Below are positions 24,971 to 34,785 of a stretch of DNA of 45,495 nucleotides, piece after piece (position 1 is the stretch's first letter; every line of letters starts with the position of its first letter). A model generated the notes under the pieces. The model was not told where the DNA came from. It saw only the letters and a list, made by a program, of their open reading frames with translations, and did no database searches. Made by a program: the position numbers and the translations under genes. The DNA comes from Bacteroidia bacterium (GTDB taxonomy: Bacteria; Bacteroidota; Bacteroidia; NS11-12g; UBA9320): assembly GCA_028247315.1 (NCBI GenBank), contig JAOKFZ010000012.1, positions 1 to 45,495 on the forward strand, read 5' to 3'.

Positions 24971-26293
24971 TTATCCGCCGAAATCGTCAAAGGCAACGTT
25001 CTCTGGTGGCACTCCCCAGTCATCACACATTTTAAGAACGGCTTGGTTCATTAGTGGAGGACCACAAAAGTAAAATTCAATATCCTCAGGAGCTTCGTGC
25101 TTCGTCAGGTACTCGTCTATTACTGCTTGGTGTACAAACCCAGAGAATCCATCTCCAACATTGTCCTCCATATCTGTTTTGGTAACCCAATTGTCTTCTG
25201 GAGTGGCATCTGATAATACTACATAGAATTTAAAATTCGGAAACTCCTCCGCTATTTTGTTAAAGTGATCTAAGTAGAATAACTCTCTCTTAGAACGCCC
25301 ACCGTACCAGTATGTTACCTTTCTACCTGTTTTCAAGGTATGGAACAAATGGAATAAGTGAGAACGCATAGGTGCCATCCCTGCACCACCACCAATATAG
25401 AGCATTTCTGCATCCGTCTCTTTAATAAAGAACTCACCGTAGGGTCCAGATATAGTTACCTTATCACCTGGCTTACATCCGAAAACATACGAAGAACACA
25501 GTCCTGGATTTACATCCATCCACTTGTTATTCTTTCTATCCCAAGGTGGAGTAGCTATACGTATGTTTAGCATTACTATATTCCCCTCTGCTGGGTGATT
25601 AGCCATAGAGTACGCTCTAAAAATAGTTTCATCATTCACCATTTTAAGATCCCAAAGACCGTATTTATCCCATTCAGATTTAAAATCCATGGCATCACGA
25701 CCATCGGCTACAAGTTCTGGGTGTGCAGTGATATCAATCTCTCCAAAATCAACAGTGATTGGCGGAACATCTACCTGAATATATCCACCTGCTTCAAAGT
25801 CAAGATTTTCACCTTCTGGAAGCTTCACTACGAATTCTTTTATGAAAGAGGCTACATTGTAGTTAGAAACTACTTCGCATTCCCACTTCTTGATACCAAA
25901 TACCTCTTCAGGCACTTCTACCACCATGTTTTCTTTTACCTTCACTTGGCAAGCAAGTCTCCAGTTGTCTTTCTGCTCGCTTCTTTTGATGTGACCCGTT
26001 TCTGTAGGGAGAATATCTCCACCACCCTCGTGTACCTGACACTTGCACATAGCACAAGTACCCCCACCACCGCAAGCAGATGGCAAGAAAAGTTCAGCTT
26101 GTTGCAATGCTCCCAAAAGGGTACCACCCGCTTCTACCTCTACTTCTCTTTCTCCATTTATTGTAAGTTTCACAGCACCTTGGTTTACCAGTCTTTTAGC
26201 GGCTATCATTAGCATAGCTACCAAAAGAATAATGACAGAGGTAAATACCGCTGCTGCAAGTAATATGACTGTTGTGTTTAATGCTATTATCAT
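24971..26293 (-). CDS. nqrF: Na+-NQR subunit F (NADH entry, FAD and 2Fe-2S)
   Basis: NqrF is the NADH dehydrogenase subunit of the sodium-pumping NADH:quinone oxidoreductase. The 440-residue protein has an N-terminal membrane helix (about residues 5-30), a ferredoxin domain with cysteines in [14 protein letters not shown] and a later LACQVK, and a ferredoxin-reductase module. The FAD motif [10 protein letters not shown], the NADH motif [16 protein letters not shown] and the C-terminal [11 protein letters not shown] are all visible. The insertion between the ferredoxin and FAD motifs (about residues 180-225) is usual for this subunit. It is the last nqr gene, four bases after nqrE, and is followed by apbE. 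Confidence 0.97.
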   Translation of the reverse strand: MIIALNTTVILLAAAVFTSVIILLVAMLMIAAKRLVNQGAVKLTINGEREVEVEAGGTLLGALQQAELFLPSACGGGGTCAMCKCQVHEGGGDILPTETGHIKRSEQKDNWRLACQVKVKENMVVEVPEEVFGIKKWECEVVSNYNVASFIKEFVVKLPEGENLDFEAGGYIQVDVPPITVDFGEIDITAHPELVADGRDAMDFKSEWDKYGLWDLKMVNDETIFRAYSMANHPAEGNIVMLNIRIATPPWDRKNNKWMDVNPGLCSSYVFGCKPGDKVTISGPYGEFFIKETDAEMLYIGGGAGMAPMRSHLFHLFHTLKTGRKVTYWYGGRSKRELFYLDHFNKIAEEFPNFKFYVVLSDATPEDNWVTKTDMEDNVGDGFSGFVHQAVIDEYLTKHEAPEDIEFYFCGPPLMNQAVLKMCDDWGVPPENVAFDDFGG

Positions 26294-26297
26294 TTCT

Positions 26298-27020
26298 TTA
26301 TTCTGAATAGTTTGCTACTGAATTAACTACTGATTCTGCACTTTTGTTTTCAACTTTCGCTGATGATTTTTCTTGTTCAGCTTGTTGCTGCTCTGTTGTC
26401 TTAAAAGGAAGCTCAAAACCACCGAAACTCATGAAACCAAAAGCCATAAGTCCGACGATAATAAATGTAATACCTAGACCTCTAAGCGGCTTCGGCACAT
26501 CTGCATAAGCCATTTTCTCACGAATAGCAGCAAGCGACACTACTGCGAGGAACCATCCAATACCAGAACCTAGAGCAAAAGTCACAGCCTCTGCAAACTC
26601 ATAATCTCTTGTAGGCAAGAACAACGCACCACCTAGTATAGAACAGTTTACAGCGATAAGTGGTAAAAATATACCGAGTGAGTTGTACAACGCTGGAGAG
26701 AATTTCTCTACTACCATCTCTGTTAGCTGCACAAATGCTGCTACTATCGCAATAAACACGATAAATTTAAGTACTTCTAAATCTACTGTGGCAAAATCTG
26801 CACTTATCCAGGTAAGAGCTCCTTCCTTTAGCAAGAAGTTATAGGCTAACCAGTTCAACGGTACCGTGATACCCAGAACAAAAATTACAGCCATTCCAAG
26901 ACCGGCTGCAGTCTTATATTTTTTGGATACTGCAAGGTATGAACACATACCAAGGAAGTAAGCAAAAATCATATTATCGATAAAAATCGACTTGATAAAT
27001 ATGTTTATTAAATTTTCCAT
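26298..27020 (-). CDS. nqrE: Na+-NQR subunit E
   Basis: NqrE is a six-helix membrane subunit that, with NqrD, holds an iron centre ligated by cysteines at the subunit interface. The product has the two expected cysteines, in [11 protein letters not shown] (helix 1) and [12 protein letters not shown] (helix 4), and the RNF/NQR helix pattern. The core is about 200 residues. The last roughly 38 residues (from [14 protein letters not shown] onward) are a polar, glutamine/serine/lysine-rich tail that I do not associate with typical NqrE, which normally ends soon after the last helix. It lies 25 bases after nqrD. Confidence 0.96.
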   Translation of the reverse strand: MENLINIFIKSIFIDNMIFAYFLGMCSYLAVSKKYKTAAGLGMAVIFVLGITVPLNWLAYNFLLKEGALTWISADFATVDLEVLKFIVFIAIVAAFVQLTEMVVEKFSPALYNSLGIFLPLIAVNCSILGGALFLPTRDYEFAEAVTFALGSGIGWFLAVVSLAAIREKMAYADVPKPLRGLGITFIIVGLMAFGFMSFGGFELPFKTTEQQQAEQEKSSAKVENKSAESVVNSVANYSE

Positions 27021-27045
27021 TTTTCTATCTATTAAGATTTTCCAA

Positions 27046-27717
27046 TTAATCCTCTACGTAACCGCTTCGGCTTCTTACTATCCAAATTAGCACACCTAGC
27101 AAAAGACAAGCTCCAGCGGGTGACATCATAACTCCATTACCTATATAACCATCTGGCATTACTTGGAAACCAAATAGTTTTCCGCTACCAAATAATTCTC
27201 TAAAGAACGCAATAGCAAGGATAATCCAAGCGTACCCGAAAGAGTTACCCAAACCATCTAAAAATGCATCCCAAGGCTTATTCCCCAAAGCAAATGCCTC
27301 GAGACGTCCCATCACAATACAGTTTGTAATAATAAGTCCAATAAACACAGATAGTTCTTTCCAGATATCATAGCTATACGCTTTCAATACCTGATCTACA
27401 ATGGCTACCAAAGAGGCTACAACTACCAGTTGTACAATGATTCTAATTCTGTTGGGAATAGTATTTCTCAAAGCAGAGATGACAACATTGGCCAGTACAA
27501 GTACTGCTGTTACGGCAACAGCCATTACAAATGTAGGCTTGAGTGCCACAGTAACGGCAAGTGCAGAACATATACCCAATACTTGGATAGTGATTGGGTT
27601 ATCCTCATCCAATGGATTGGAAAGAAGTTGTCTTCTTTTCTTACTAAAAAGTGGCTCAGAAGGCTTTTTTACTTCTACTACTTTATCGTTTGTTTTTTCA
27701 ATTGTTTCAGTACTCAT
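27046..27717 (-). CDS. nqrD: Na+-NQR subunit D
   Basis: NqrD is the pseudo-symmetric membrane partner of NqrE. The 223-residue product has six predicted helices and the paired cysteines in [11 protein letters not shown] and [14 protein letters not shown], which with those of NqrE bind the buried iron centre. The polar N-terminal 40 residues are a mild extension. Its ATG overlaps the nqrC stop by one base (TAATG), indicating coupled translation. This subunit is the expected client of the NqrM-like protein at 22331-22537. Confidence 0.97.
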   Translation of the reverse strand: MSTETIEKTNDKVVEVKKPSEPLFSKKRRQLLSNPLDEDNPITIQVLGICSALAVTVALKPTFVMAVAVTAVLVLANVVISALRNTIPNRIRIIVQLVVVASLVAIVDQVLKAYSYDIWKELSVFIGLIITNCIVMGRLEAFALGNKPWDAFLDGLGNSFGYAWIILAIAFFRELFGSGKLFGFQVMPDGYIGNGVMMSPAGACLLLGVLIWIVRSRSGYVED

Positions 27718-28448
27718 TATTTCTGTGCTTTAATAAATGATTTGTACATAGCTAGGTAATCATCTAGCATATTATTAACTCCTTTTGCCGTAATGGTGGC
27801 ACCACTTAGTCCGTCCACTTTGTGTGCACCTTCGTATGTATTACCCTCACCTTTTTGAAAATGAGGAGCATCAAGCTCTCCATTAGCATTGAATATTTCT
27901 TTACCAATAAAACGGCTTTGAACTTCTTGTTCTGTAATACGAGCACCCAGTCCAGGTGTTTCACCTTTGTGATCCAATACTAGACCGCCTAGCGTTTTCA
28001 GATCTGCCTCTACAGCTACATATCCCCAGATAAAATCCCAAAGGCCTTTACCATATACTGGAAATACATACGCTTTTATCTTATTGGAATCAGCTTGGTC
28101 GTACACCTTATACACAGGCAATTCACGTACATCTTTTGGCTTCTTATATTCTTTGAATACGTTTATACTAGCTTCTTCGGTTTCTACTTTGACGCCGTCG
28201 GCTTTCACTACTACTGTTTTCACAGTCTCACTGTACAACGCTGTTATTTCCTCATCAGACATCGTGCTCATCGCTTTTTCGCCAAGAGCAGCTTTCAAAA
28301 TAAAGTTTTGTTTTTCAAGAAGCACCTCTGCATCTTGCTTTGGTTTCAGTGCAAGAGCTACTACAGCTAGTACCGAACCAAATACCAATGTCATTATTAT
28401 CGCGTACGATATAATGTACTTATTATCGTTTTTATTAAACTTGGACAC
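27717..28448 (-). CDS. nqrC: Na+-NQR subunit C (covalent FMN)
   Basis: NqrC carries a covalently bound FMN on a periplasmic domain anchored by one N-terminal helix (about residues 11-33). The flavinylation site is visible as SGATIT in VDGLSGATITAKGVN near the C-terminus (about residue 220), the target of ApbE. The 243-residue length is normal. The start is GTG at 28448, inside the last codons of nqrB (14-base overlap); no ATG precedes the membrane helix. Confidence 0.97.
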   Translation of the reverse strand: MSKFNKNDNKYIISYAIIMTLVFGSVLAVVALALKPKQDAEVLLEKQNFILKAALGEKAMSTMSDEEITALYSETVKTVVVKADGVKVETEEASINVFKEYKKPKDVRELPVYKVYDQADSNKIKAYVFPVYGKGLWDFIWGYVAVEADLKTLGGLVLDHKGETPGLGARITEQEVQSRFIGKEIFNANGELDAPHFQKGEGNTYEGAHKVDGLSGATITAKGVNNMLDDYLAMYKSFIKAQK

Positions 28449-29619
28449 GTTTTAATCTTGTTTTAATGTTAGACTGAACTACATAGTAGTCGATGAGTGG
28501 AGCAAATACATTCATAAGAAGTATTGCCATCATTATACCTTCTGGGTATCCTGGGTTAAATACACGTATTAGTACGGTGATAACACCGATAAAAAATCCG
28601 TACACCCATTTCCCGGTTTCCGTTTGTGCGGCAGAGACAGGATCTGTTGCCATAAATACTGCTCCGAAGGCAAAACCACCTATTATTAAGTGATACATCG
28701 CTGGAATATCCATCCACGCACCGCTTGCTCCAGAGATATTGAAAATCCATCCCATGAACAAACCACCTATAAAGGTACTTGCCATTATTTTCCAACTCCC
28801 TACGCCAGCAGCTATCAATATAACAGCTCCTATGAGTATAGCCACAACAGATGTTTCACCTATACTGCCTTGTATATTACCCCAAAAAGCAGGCATTATA
28901 CTACCTCCGGCCAATAAGTCTGAACTCCATCCGGTGCCTGCAGAAGTAGCTGATGCTAAATTACCTAAAGCGGTAGCACCTGAGTAACCATCTACCGTAG
29001 CAACGCCATCTGGCAATGCAGCCCATACAGTGTCTCCACTCATACTACTTGGATAACCAATGTATAAGAACATACGTGCTGTGAGTGCGGGGTTAAGTAA
29101 GTTCATACCAGTACCACCAAAAACCTCTTTACCTATTACCACTGCAAAAGCTGTAGCTAGACCCACCATCCACAATGGAACATCTGGCGGCATACAAAGC
29201 GGTATTAGCATCCCAGTCACTAGAAAGCCTTCGTTTACTGGGTGACCTCTAAATTGAGCAAAACCCATCTCAATACCCAATCCTACTGCATAGGATACGA
29301 TAATGATTGGAAGAGTTTGCAACAAACCTACCCAGAAATTATTGAATAAATCTCCGTCTGTACCTGTAAGGGCTAGACTCTGCTGATGACCTACATTCCA
29401 CATACCAAATAGCAAAGCAGGTAACATTGCGATAACTACTATAAACATGGTACGTTTCAAATCTATACCGTCGCGTATGTGCGAACCATTCTTGGTAGTA
29501 TGATTGGGTACGAATAAAAATGTTTCAAATGCATCAAATGTAGAATGCAAGAAACTAAGCTTTCCTCCTTCTGAGAAGGTTGGCTTTAATTTGTCAACTT
29601 GATCTCTTAAAAATTTCAT
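28435..29619 (-). CDS. nqrB: Na+-NQR subunit B (membrane, covalent FMN)
   Basis: NqrB is the large membrane subunit thought to form the sodium path and to bind riboflavin and a covalent FMN. The 394-residue protein has about ten hydrophobic helices and the flavinylation motif SGATAL in GYSGATALGNL (about residue 210). Other family signatures are FVPNHTTKNGSHIRDGIDLKR near the N-terminus and GFLVTGMLIPLCMPPDVPLW. It begins one base after the nqrA stop. Confidence 0.97.
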   Translation of the reverse strand: MKFLRDQVDKLKPTFSEGGKLSFLHSTFDAFETFLFVPNHTTKNGSHIRDGIDLKRTMFIVVIAMLPALLFGMWNVGHQQSLALTGTDGDLFNNFWVGLLQTLPIIIVSYAVGLGIEMGFAQFRGHPVNEGFLVTGMLIPLCMPPDVPLWMVGLATAFAVVIGKEVFGGTGMNLLNPALTARMFLYIGYPSSMSGDTVWAALPDGVATVDGYSGATALGNLASATSAGTGWSSDLLAGGSIMPAFWGNIQGSIGETSVVAILIGAVILIAAGVGSWKIMASTFIGGLFMGWIFNISGASGAWMDIPAMYHLIIGGFAFGAVFMATDPVSAAQTETGKWVYGFFIGVITVLIRVFNPGYPEGIMMAILLMNVFAPLIDYYVVQSNIKTRLKRVQV

Positions 29620-29620
29620 A

Positions 29621-30967
29621 TTAACTTTCTTCTGCCATTAATTGTAGTCCTTCTCCTAGCACTTTTTGTACGTCTATCTTAGATGTACATACAAACTCAC
29701 AAAGTGCCATATCTTCTTCTATTACCTCGTAAATACCCAAATTCTCCATAAGCTCAAGGTCTTTTGCCATCACTGCTTTCACAAGCTGTTGTGGCATAAT
29801 GTCCATAGGCATTACTTTTTCGTACTGCCCGGTTACTACGTAAGCTCTGGGCTCACCGTGAGGATTTGTATTTACTTTAAATTTCTTTTTCAAAAATTTT
29901 GAAATGGGAAGCGATGGGCTTAATGTCGGTCTTGGATAAGAGGGAAATAACCATCCTAACATTTCATATTGATCACCTTCTGGAATAATGCATAATTGAT
30001 TATCCGAAAACCCTAAGTAACCATCGGTAGCTATTCTGTCTCCTGTGAGCACATTACCACTTATTACACGTACATTTTCTTGCTTTAAATTACCGTCTAA
30101 AATAGTGGCAATATTGGCACCTACTCTTGTTTTGTAGTAGGCTGGAGTATTTACCTCTGAGCCTGCTGCTACAATAGTCTGCTCAAGATTTACATTCCCG
30201 GTTGCAAAAAACTTGCCAATAAAAGCAACGTGTTGTGGCCTTAGGGTCCACACTACATCTCCTTTGTTTATAGGATCTACCTTATTTATCTGAAGACCTA
30301 CAAGTCCACTTGGATGTGGACCAGAGAACGTATTCACTTCTACTCCAGTTACTTGTGAGTATATATCTGCATTCTTATCAGCATGAAGATTTAAATGAAC
30401 CTTTCCGTCTGTAAGCATTTGCAATACTTCAAAACCAACTTTCAGACTTGCTTCTTCCCCTTTTAGCGAGATACTAAGGTCTGCTGCCAATGGAGCTGAA
30501 TCAAAACCAGAAACGTGTATTGCTTTTGGCGAAATATCTGTATCTGCAATAACACCAAAAGGACGTTGAACAATGAATGGCCAAAAACCAGCTTCTAGCA
30601 GTAGGGCTTTCACCTCATCTCTAGATTTGCCAGCATATCCAGAGGTTGCAAATGGCTTGTAGCTCACTTCTGAGTCTGCCAATATTTTTACTTCCATGAT
30701 AGCCCTTCTATCTCCACGTACTATCTCTGCAACTTCACCACTAACTGGCGAAGTAAAACAGATACTACTATCACCCTTATCTGTAAACAGACAATCTCCT
30801 GCTTTCACTTCATCTCCTTGCTTCACGTTAAGTTTAGGGATGAGTCCTTTAAAGTCCTTTGGTTTTAATGCAAAGGTTGCAGGGGCTTGTACACTATGTA
30901 TGGTGTTTTCAGGTTGCCCTTCTAACGTTATGTCCATACCGCGTTTTATTTTTACATTTTTACCCAT
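29621..30967 (-). CDS. nqrA: Na+-NQR subunit A
   Basis: NqrA is the cytoplasmic, quinone-site-adjacent subunit of the sodium-pumping NADH dehydrogenase and lacks redox cofactors of its own. The 448-residue product has the typical N-terminal barrel-sandwich segment (KIKRGMDITLEGQPE, PKLNVKQGDEVKAGDCLF) and the C-terminal PMDIMPQQLVKAVMAKDLE and EEDMALCEFVCTSK motif. It is the first gene of nqrABCDEF-apbE. A TACATTTG box lies 23 bases before the ATG. Confidence 0.97.
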   Translation of the reverse strand: MGKNVKIKRGMDITLEGQPENTIHSVQAPATFALKPKDFKGLIPKLNVKQGDEVKAGDCLFTDKGDSSICFTSPVSGEVAEIVRGDRRAIMEVKILADSEVSYKPFATSGYAGKSRDEVKALLLEAGFWPFIVQRPFGVIADTDISPKAIHVSGFDSAPLAADLSISLKGEEASLKVGFEVLQMLTDGKVHLNLHADKNADIYSQVTGVEVNTFSGPHPSGLVGLQINKVDPINKGDVVWTLRPQHVAFIGKFFATGNVNLEQTIVAAGSEVNTPAYYKTRVGANIATILDGNLKQENVRVISGNVLTGDRIATDGYLGFSDNQLCIIPEGDQYEMLGWLFPSYPRPTLSPSLPISKFLKKKFKVNTNPHGEPRAYVVTGQYEKVMPMDIMPQQLVKAVMAKDLELMENLGIYEVIEEDMALCEFVCTSKIDVQKVLGEGLQLMAEES

Positions 30968-30989
30968 GAAATGCTTGTTTAATTTCCTG

Positions 30990-30997
30990 CAAATGTA
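30990..30997 (-). promoter_or_regulatory. Possible -7 box for the nqr operon
   Basis: The minus strand reads TACATTTG, an exact TAnnTTTG match, 23 bases before the nqrA ATG. The nearest upstream TTG is only 14 bases away, shorter than the usual 17-19, so the -33 element is uncertain. Confidence 0.5.
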
Positions 30998-31124
30998 TGT
31001 TTTTGACCAAACAATAAACCCCCACCAAGCAAGAATTATTTACGACTTATTTCAACGGGTATTTACACCCGTAAGATGCCGTAAAACAAGGGACGTTTAA
31101 GCTATTTTGAACAAATACAAATAA

Positions 31125-32294
31125 TTATACCAACGGCGTTTTACTTTCTTTTTTTTTAACACCATTGAAAAGATATAAAAGAGCACCGATATTTACAATG
31201 GCAATCACCAAAAACACATGTGTAAAATTTACAAAGACATTACTATAAATAGATGCAGAGCCAATGGCTCCAAGCGTTATTCCTGCTTCTAGAGCAATAA
31301 ATAATGTAGCCATAGCCCTGCCAGATCTGACACCATTTGCAACATCTACAGCCCAAGCAAATAAAGCAGGAGAATTTATTCCTGATGCCATACCGCAGAA
31401 AATTGCCGCCAGATAAAACAACTCTACTTGTCTAAACATGAGTAAAATAGCAGCTACCACCCAAAAACTTATTCCAATTTTACAACTAAAAATCCTTCCT
31501 CTAATATCGGAGAGTTTACTTGTGAACAGTCTTATAAAAATAGTCGACACAGTCATAACGGATATAAACAACCCTTTATTCTCAATCCCCAAACCTACGG
31601 AATAATCTGGTATTAGCGTAATTATTGCTCCGAACATAGTAACGGTAAGCAACATGAGCACAGCTGGCTCTTTTGCTCTGCTATCCCAAACATCATCTGC
31701 ATTAAGTTTAAAATGATGAAGCTTTAACGGATGGACATTTGGCAAACTTTCATGCATCGTAAATACAAAGAACACCGAGAAGAAGGCGATTAGTCCCGAA
31801 AGGTAGAACATATTAGTGAGCCCAACCTGACTCACAATAAAACTACTAGCAGCATACCCACTCATCATACCTAGGTTATTCATTATACCAATTAGTCCCA
31901 TGGCTTCTCCCCTTCGATTCGCAGGTATAATATCTGCTAGATAGGCTACCGAACCAGTTGGCATAAACCCTGTACTAAGCCCATGAAAGAAACGCAGAAA
32001 TAGAAATCCGAATACGAAACTCAATAATGGATAGAAGAATGACATTATAATACAGACAACTCCTCCAAATATCATTATTGGTTTACGGCCAATAATATCT
32101 GCAAGCTTTCCGCTAATAGGCCTAGATAGGCCTGCTGCTATAGTGAATAGACCAATCGTCCAACCTTTGTAATCTGCACCTCCTAGAGACGTAATATAGT
32201 CTGGCAATTCGGGAATAAGTATAGTGAAACTAAAAAAGAATAACAGTGTGCTTAAACATAGCAACCAAAACTGACGTGGAAATTTTGAGAACAA
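31125..32294 (-). CDS. Major facilitator superfamily transporter
   Basis: This 389-residue inner-membrane transporter has about twelve hydrophobic helices. The MFS loop motif is visible as GKLADIIGRKPIMIFGG between helices 2 and 3 (about residue 60) and again, weakly, as SKLSDIRGR after helix 8. Substrate is unknown; the drug-efflux-like architecture is only suggestive. The start is TTG at 32294. The frame is open upstream to about 32353, but it contains no ATG and runs through the terminator hairpin at 32317-32346, so the short start is favoured. It stands apart from the nqr operon (about 157 bases). Confidence 0.88.
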   Translation of the reverse strand: MFSKFPRQFWLLCLSTLLFFFSFTILIPELPDYITSLGGADYKGWTIGLFTIAAGLSRPISGKLADIIGRKPIMIFGGVVCIIMSFFYPLLSFVFGFLFLRFFHGLSTGFMPTGSVAYLADIIPANRRGEAMGLIGIMNNLGMMSGYAASSFIVSQVGLTNMFYLSGLIAFFSVFFVFTMHESLPNVHPLKLHHFKLNADDVWDSRAKEPAVLMLLTVTMFGAIITLIPDYSVGLGIENKGLFISVMTVSTIFIRLFTSKLSDIRGRIFSCKIGISFWVVAAILLMFRQVELFYLAAIFCGMASGINSPALFAWAVDVANGVRSGRAMATLFIALEAGITLGAIGSASIYSNVFVNFTHVFLVIAIVNIGALLYLFNGVKKKESKTPLV

Positions 32295-32316
32295 TAGCTT
32301 CTTTAAAATAGGTGAT

Positions 32317-32346
32317 AAAAAAAGGAGCTCACCTTGGTGAGCTCCT
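32317..32346 (-). terminator. Strong intrinsic terminator of the HU-rng operon
   Basis: On the minus strand AGGAGCTCACC, loop AA and GGTGAGCTCCT make a perfect 11-bp stem followed by T-rich sequence. It lies 29 bases after the stop of the 91-residue gene and just before the MFS start. Confidence 0.85.
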
Positions 32347-32374
32347 CGTATTTATTTCTGACGATGTATTAGAA

Positions 32375-32650
32375 TTATTTTCTGCTCTTGATGAAAGTTT
32401 CTATTTCAAGTACTTTCTCATAGGATTTTCCGTTCCAATAGCCTAAAAAATCAACGGTCTGAGGTGATCTGGCTATAAGTTGTTTTATCTCTGGGATTGT
32501 ATCTTTACTGATAAGCACGTTCGTCTTTTGATAATTCATCGAGTTACTTACTTTTACAGTAACATAATATGCTGGTCTTTTGACTACTGGTTTAGTAGGC
32601 GGCCTACCCATTTTTTTCTTGTCGTCTTTTTTATCTTTTTTCTTTGCCAT
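32375..32650 (-). CDS. Small basic protein of unknown function (91 residues)
   Basis: The N-terminal 25 residues are very lysine-rich (MAKKKDKKDDKKKMGRPPTK) and include an AT-hook-like GRPP core. The remaining roughly 65 residues look folded: a strand-rich start (YYVTVKVSNSMNYQKTNVLI), an acidic and isoleucine-rich helix (PEIKQLIARSP), and a second helix at the C-terminus. I do not recognise a family. It is the last gene of the HU-rng-rlmH unit, 89 bases after rlmH, and is followed by a strong terminator, so it is probably expressed. Nucleic-acid binding is a reasonable guess from charge and neighbours. Confidence 0.7.
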   Translation of the reverse strand: MAKKKDKKDDKKKMGRPPTKPVVKRPAYYVTVKVSNSMNYQKTNVLISKDTIPEIKQLIARSPQTVDFLGYWNGKSYEKVLEIETFIKSRK

Positions 32651-32739
32651 TGTGGAACTTATTGCTCGTGTGCAAACATATCAAAGTTTGCGAATAATCA
32701 AATTTTTATTGGGCTTAATCTATCTAGCATTGTCTTATT

Positions 32740-33204
32740 TTAGTCGTTATGGTACTTGCCGCCGTTTAAAATAGTAAACGCCCTGTACAATTGCTCTAAA
32801 AAAATAGTCCGAACCAAATGATGTGGAAAGGTAAGTTTACTCAAACTCCAAAAACCATTTGCTCTGGACCTAACTTTAGCTGAGAAACCGAAAGCTCCTC
32901 CGATAATAAAGGTTAGGTTGCTCTCATTCACAATGCGGTCATTCAGCTCGAGTGCCCATTTCCTACTAGAAAATTCATCTCCATTCTCATCCAATAACAA
33001 TACATAATCACTTGAACCAATATGATTCAATAATTGTTGTTCTTCCATACGCAGACAGTCTTCGCGTACGGCAGATTTTTTAGAGCTAGGAACTGTGATA
33101 TAGTTTAGCTTCGCAAATTTGTTAAGCCTCTTGAGGTATTCCGCTTCACTTTGCTTGTAAAACGTTTCTTTAGTCTGACCTACAACTATCAGCTTTATAG
33201 CCAT
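32740..33204 (-). CDS. rlmH: RlmH, 23S rRNA (pseudouridine1915-N3)-methyltransferase
   Basis: RlmH methylates pseudouridine 1915 of 23S rRNA in helix 69 of the assembled ribosome. The 154-residue SPOUT protein shows LDENGDEFSSRKWA, the SAM-binding knot FIIGGAFGFSAKVRSRANG, and the C-terminal LSKLTFPHHLVRTIFLEQLY followed by RAFTILNGGKYHND. Size is normal. Its ATG overlaps the rng stop by one base (TAATG), so translation is likely coupled. Confidence 0.96.
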   Translation of the reverse strand: MAIKLIVVGQTKETFYKQSEAEYLKRLNKFAKLNYITVPSSKKSAVREDCLRMEEQQLLNHIGSSDYVLLLDENGDEFSSRKWALELNDRIVNESNLTFIIGGAFGFSAKVRSRANGFWSLSKLTFPHHLVRTIFLEQLYRAFTILNGGKYHND

Positions 33205-34766
33205 TAAGGTTTATCTATGTCGATTGGTTCACTGTTATGATCCAAAAAACTATAGTCTAGCATTCCTTGCTTAATATCACCTTTGATGGTAACCCATTTT
33301 TTGTATTTACTAAACCAATGCATACGTCTACTCGGCATACCTTGTTTCATAAACGCCGCTAGATAAGGATTGGTGACAATAGTCACTTTTTTATGTTTAG
33401 CCACAGTGAGCAAATACTCCAGATGATTTTCTATATCGTCTATAATCATTACACTAGATGTAATAGTACCAGTACCTGAACAAGTAGGACATTTTTCTGA
33501 CGTCTTAATGGACATTTCAGGTCTTACACGTTGGCGTGTGATCTGAATTAAGCCAAACTTACTCATTGGTAAAATGGTATGCTTTGCTTTATCATCTTCC
33601 ATAGCATCGCTTAGCGTATTGAAGAGCTGTTTCTTAAAATAGGGTGTACGTAGATCGATAAAATCGATAACTACTATTCCACCCATATCACGCAACCGAA
33701 GCTGACGTGCTATTTCTTTGGCAGCATCCAAATTAGCTGCGAGTGCATTCTCTTCCTGGTTACTAGACCGAGCAGTCTTGCTACCGCTGTTCACATCGAT
33801 AGAGTGCAATGCTTCAGTATGCTCAATAATAAGGTACGATCCGCCAGAGCAAGACACTGTTTTACCAAACGAGCTCTGTATCTGTTTATCTATACTAAAT
33901 TGGCTAAAGATATTTTCTTTTCCAGTATAATGCTTAAGCACCTTGGTAAGCTTGGGATCTATGGAGCTAAGGTGAGCTTTCATCTCCTCATAGAGTAGTT
34001 TTTGATTAATGGTGATGGCACCAAAATCATAGCTGAGCAAATCTCTTAATATAGCAAAACTCTTTTGAGCCTCACCAAGAACTCTGTCTCTTGGTTGAGC
34101 ATTAGGCAACTTTGTGAAAATACTTTCCCACTTTTGTTGCAGCTCTAAAATATCTTGATGTAAGTCTTGACCACCTTTCTGCTCTGCGGCAGTCCGGCAT
34201 ATCAGCCCTAGTTTTGGTGTCTTTAGGCTATTGCCCAAATTTTTGAGACGTTTACGTTCTTCTAAGGTGCTTACTTTTTTACTTACGTTTACCGTATCAT
34301 AAAAGGGCACCAAAATGAAGTATCTTCCAGCTATGGAGATTTCTGTTGTAAGCCGTGGACCTTTAGAAGATATTGGCTCTTTTGCTATTTGGACAAGAAT
34401 TTGTTGATTCCGTTTTAGCACCTGGCTAATCTTACCAGTTTTAACAGTCTCGGGCTCCAATTTAAACGAAGAAAGATCTCCCTCTGTTCGTTTACCATCC
34501 AAAGTCTCATCGGTTATCTTAACCCATGAATTGATGTATGGCCCTAAATCATGGTAATGTAAAAAGGCATCTTTTTCGTGCCCTACGTCTACAAATGCCG
34601 CGTTTAAACCCGGCATTATTTTTTTTACCTTACCTAAATAAATTTCACCTACTAAGAAATTGCTATTATCGCTTTTCTCTTCGTGTAATTCAACAAGTTT
34701 CTTATCCTTAAGCAGAGCTATTCTTTCTCCTTCTTGCCCTACGTCTATTATCATTTCGTAGGCCAT
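33204..34766 (-). CDS. rng: Ribonuclease G/E family endoribonuclease
   Basis: This single-strand-specific endoribonuclease acts in rRNA and mRNA processing. The 520-residue protein has an N-terminal S1 domain (FLVGEIYLGKVKKIMPGLNA and AFVDVGHEKDAFLH), the RNase-H-like and catalytic region with HSIDVNSGSK and IVVIDFIDLR (metal aspartates), and the zinc-link motif CPTCSGTG near residue 430. The length fits RNase G rather than RNase E, whose long C-terminal scaffold is absent. The neighbourhood of HU and the AURKAIP1-type protein is usual for this gene in Flavobacteriia. Confidence 0.95.
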   Translation of the reverse strand: MAYEMIIDVGQEGERIALLKDKKLVELHEEKSDNSNFLVGEIYLGKVKKIMPGLNAAFVDVGHEKDAFLHYHDLGPYINSWVKITDETLDGKRTEGDLSSFKLEPETVKTGKISQVLKRNQQILVQIAKEPISSKGPRLTTEISIAGRYFILVPFYDTVNVSKKVSTLEERKRLKNLGNSLKTPKLGLICRTAAEQKGGQDLHQDILELQQKWESIFTKLPNAQPRDRVLGEAQKSFAILRDLLSYDFGAITINQKLLYEEMKAHLSSIDPKLTKVLKHYTGKENIFSQFSIDKQIQSSFGKTVSCSGGSYLIIEHTEALHSIDVNSGSKTARSSNQEENALAANLDAAKEIARQLRLRDMGGIVVIDFIDLRTPYFKKQLFNTLSDAMEDDKAKHTILPMSKFGLIQITRQRVRPEMSIKTSEKCPTCSGTGTITSSVMIIDDIENHLEYLLTVAKHKKVTIVTNPYLAAFMKQGMPSRRMHWFSKYKKWVTIKGDIKQGMLDYSFLDHNSEPIDIDKP

Positions 34767-34785
34767 GTTGCTTCAGGATTATGTA

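Noticed and set aside
25595..26212. 205-codon open frame on the plus strand
   Set aside because: It is antisense to nqrF, which has all cofactor motifs; no recognisable motif is present in the shadow frame.
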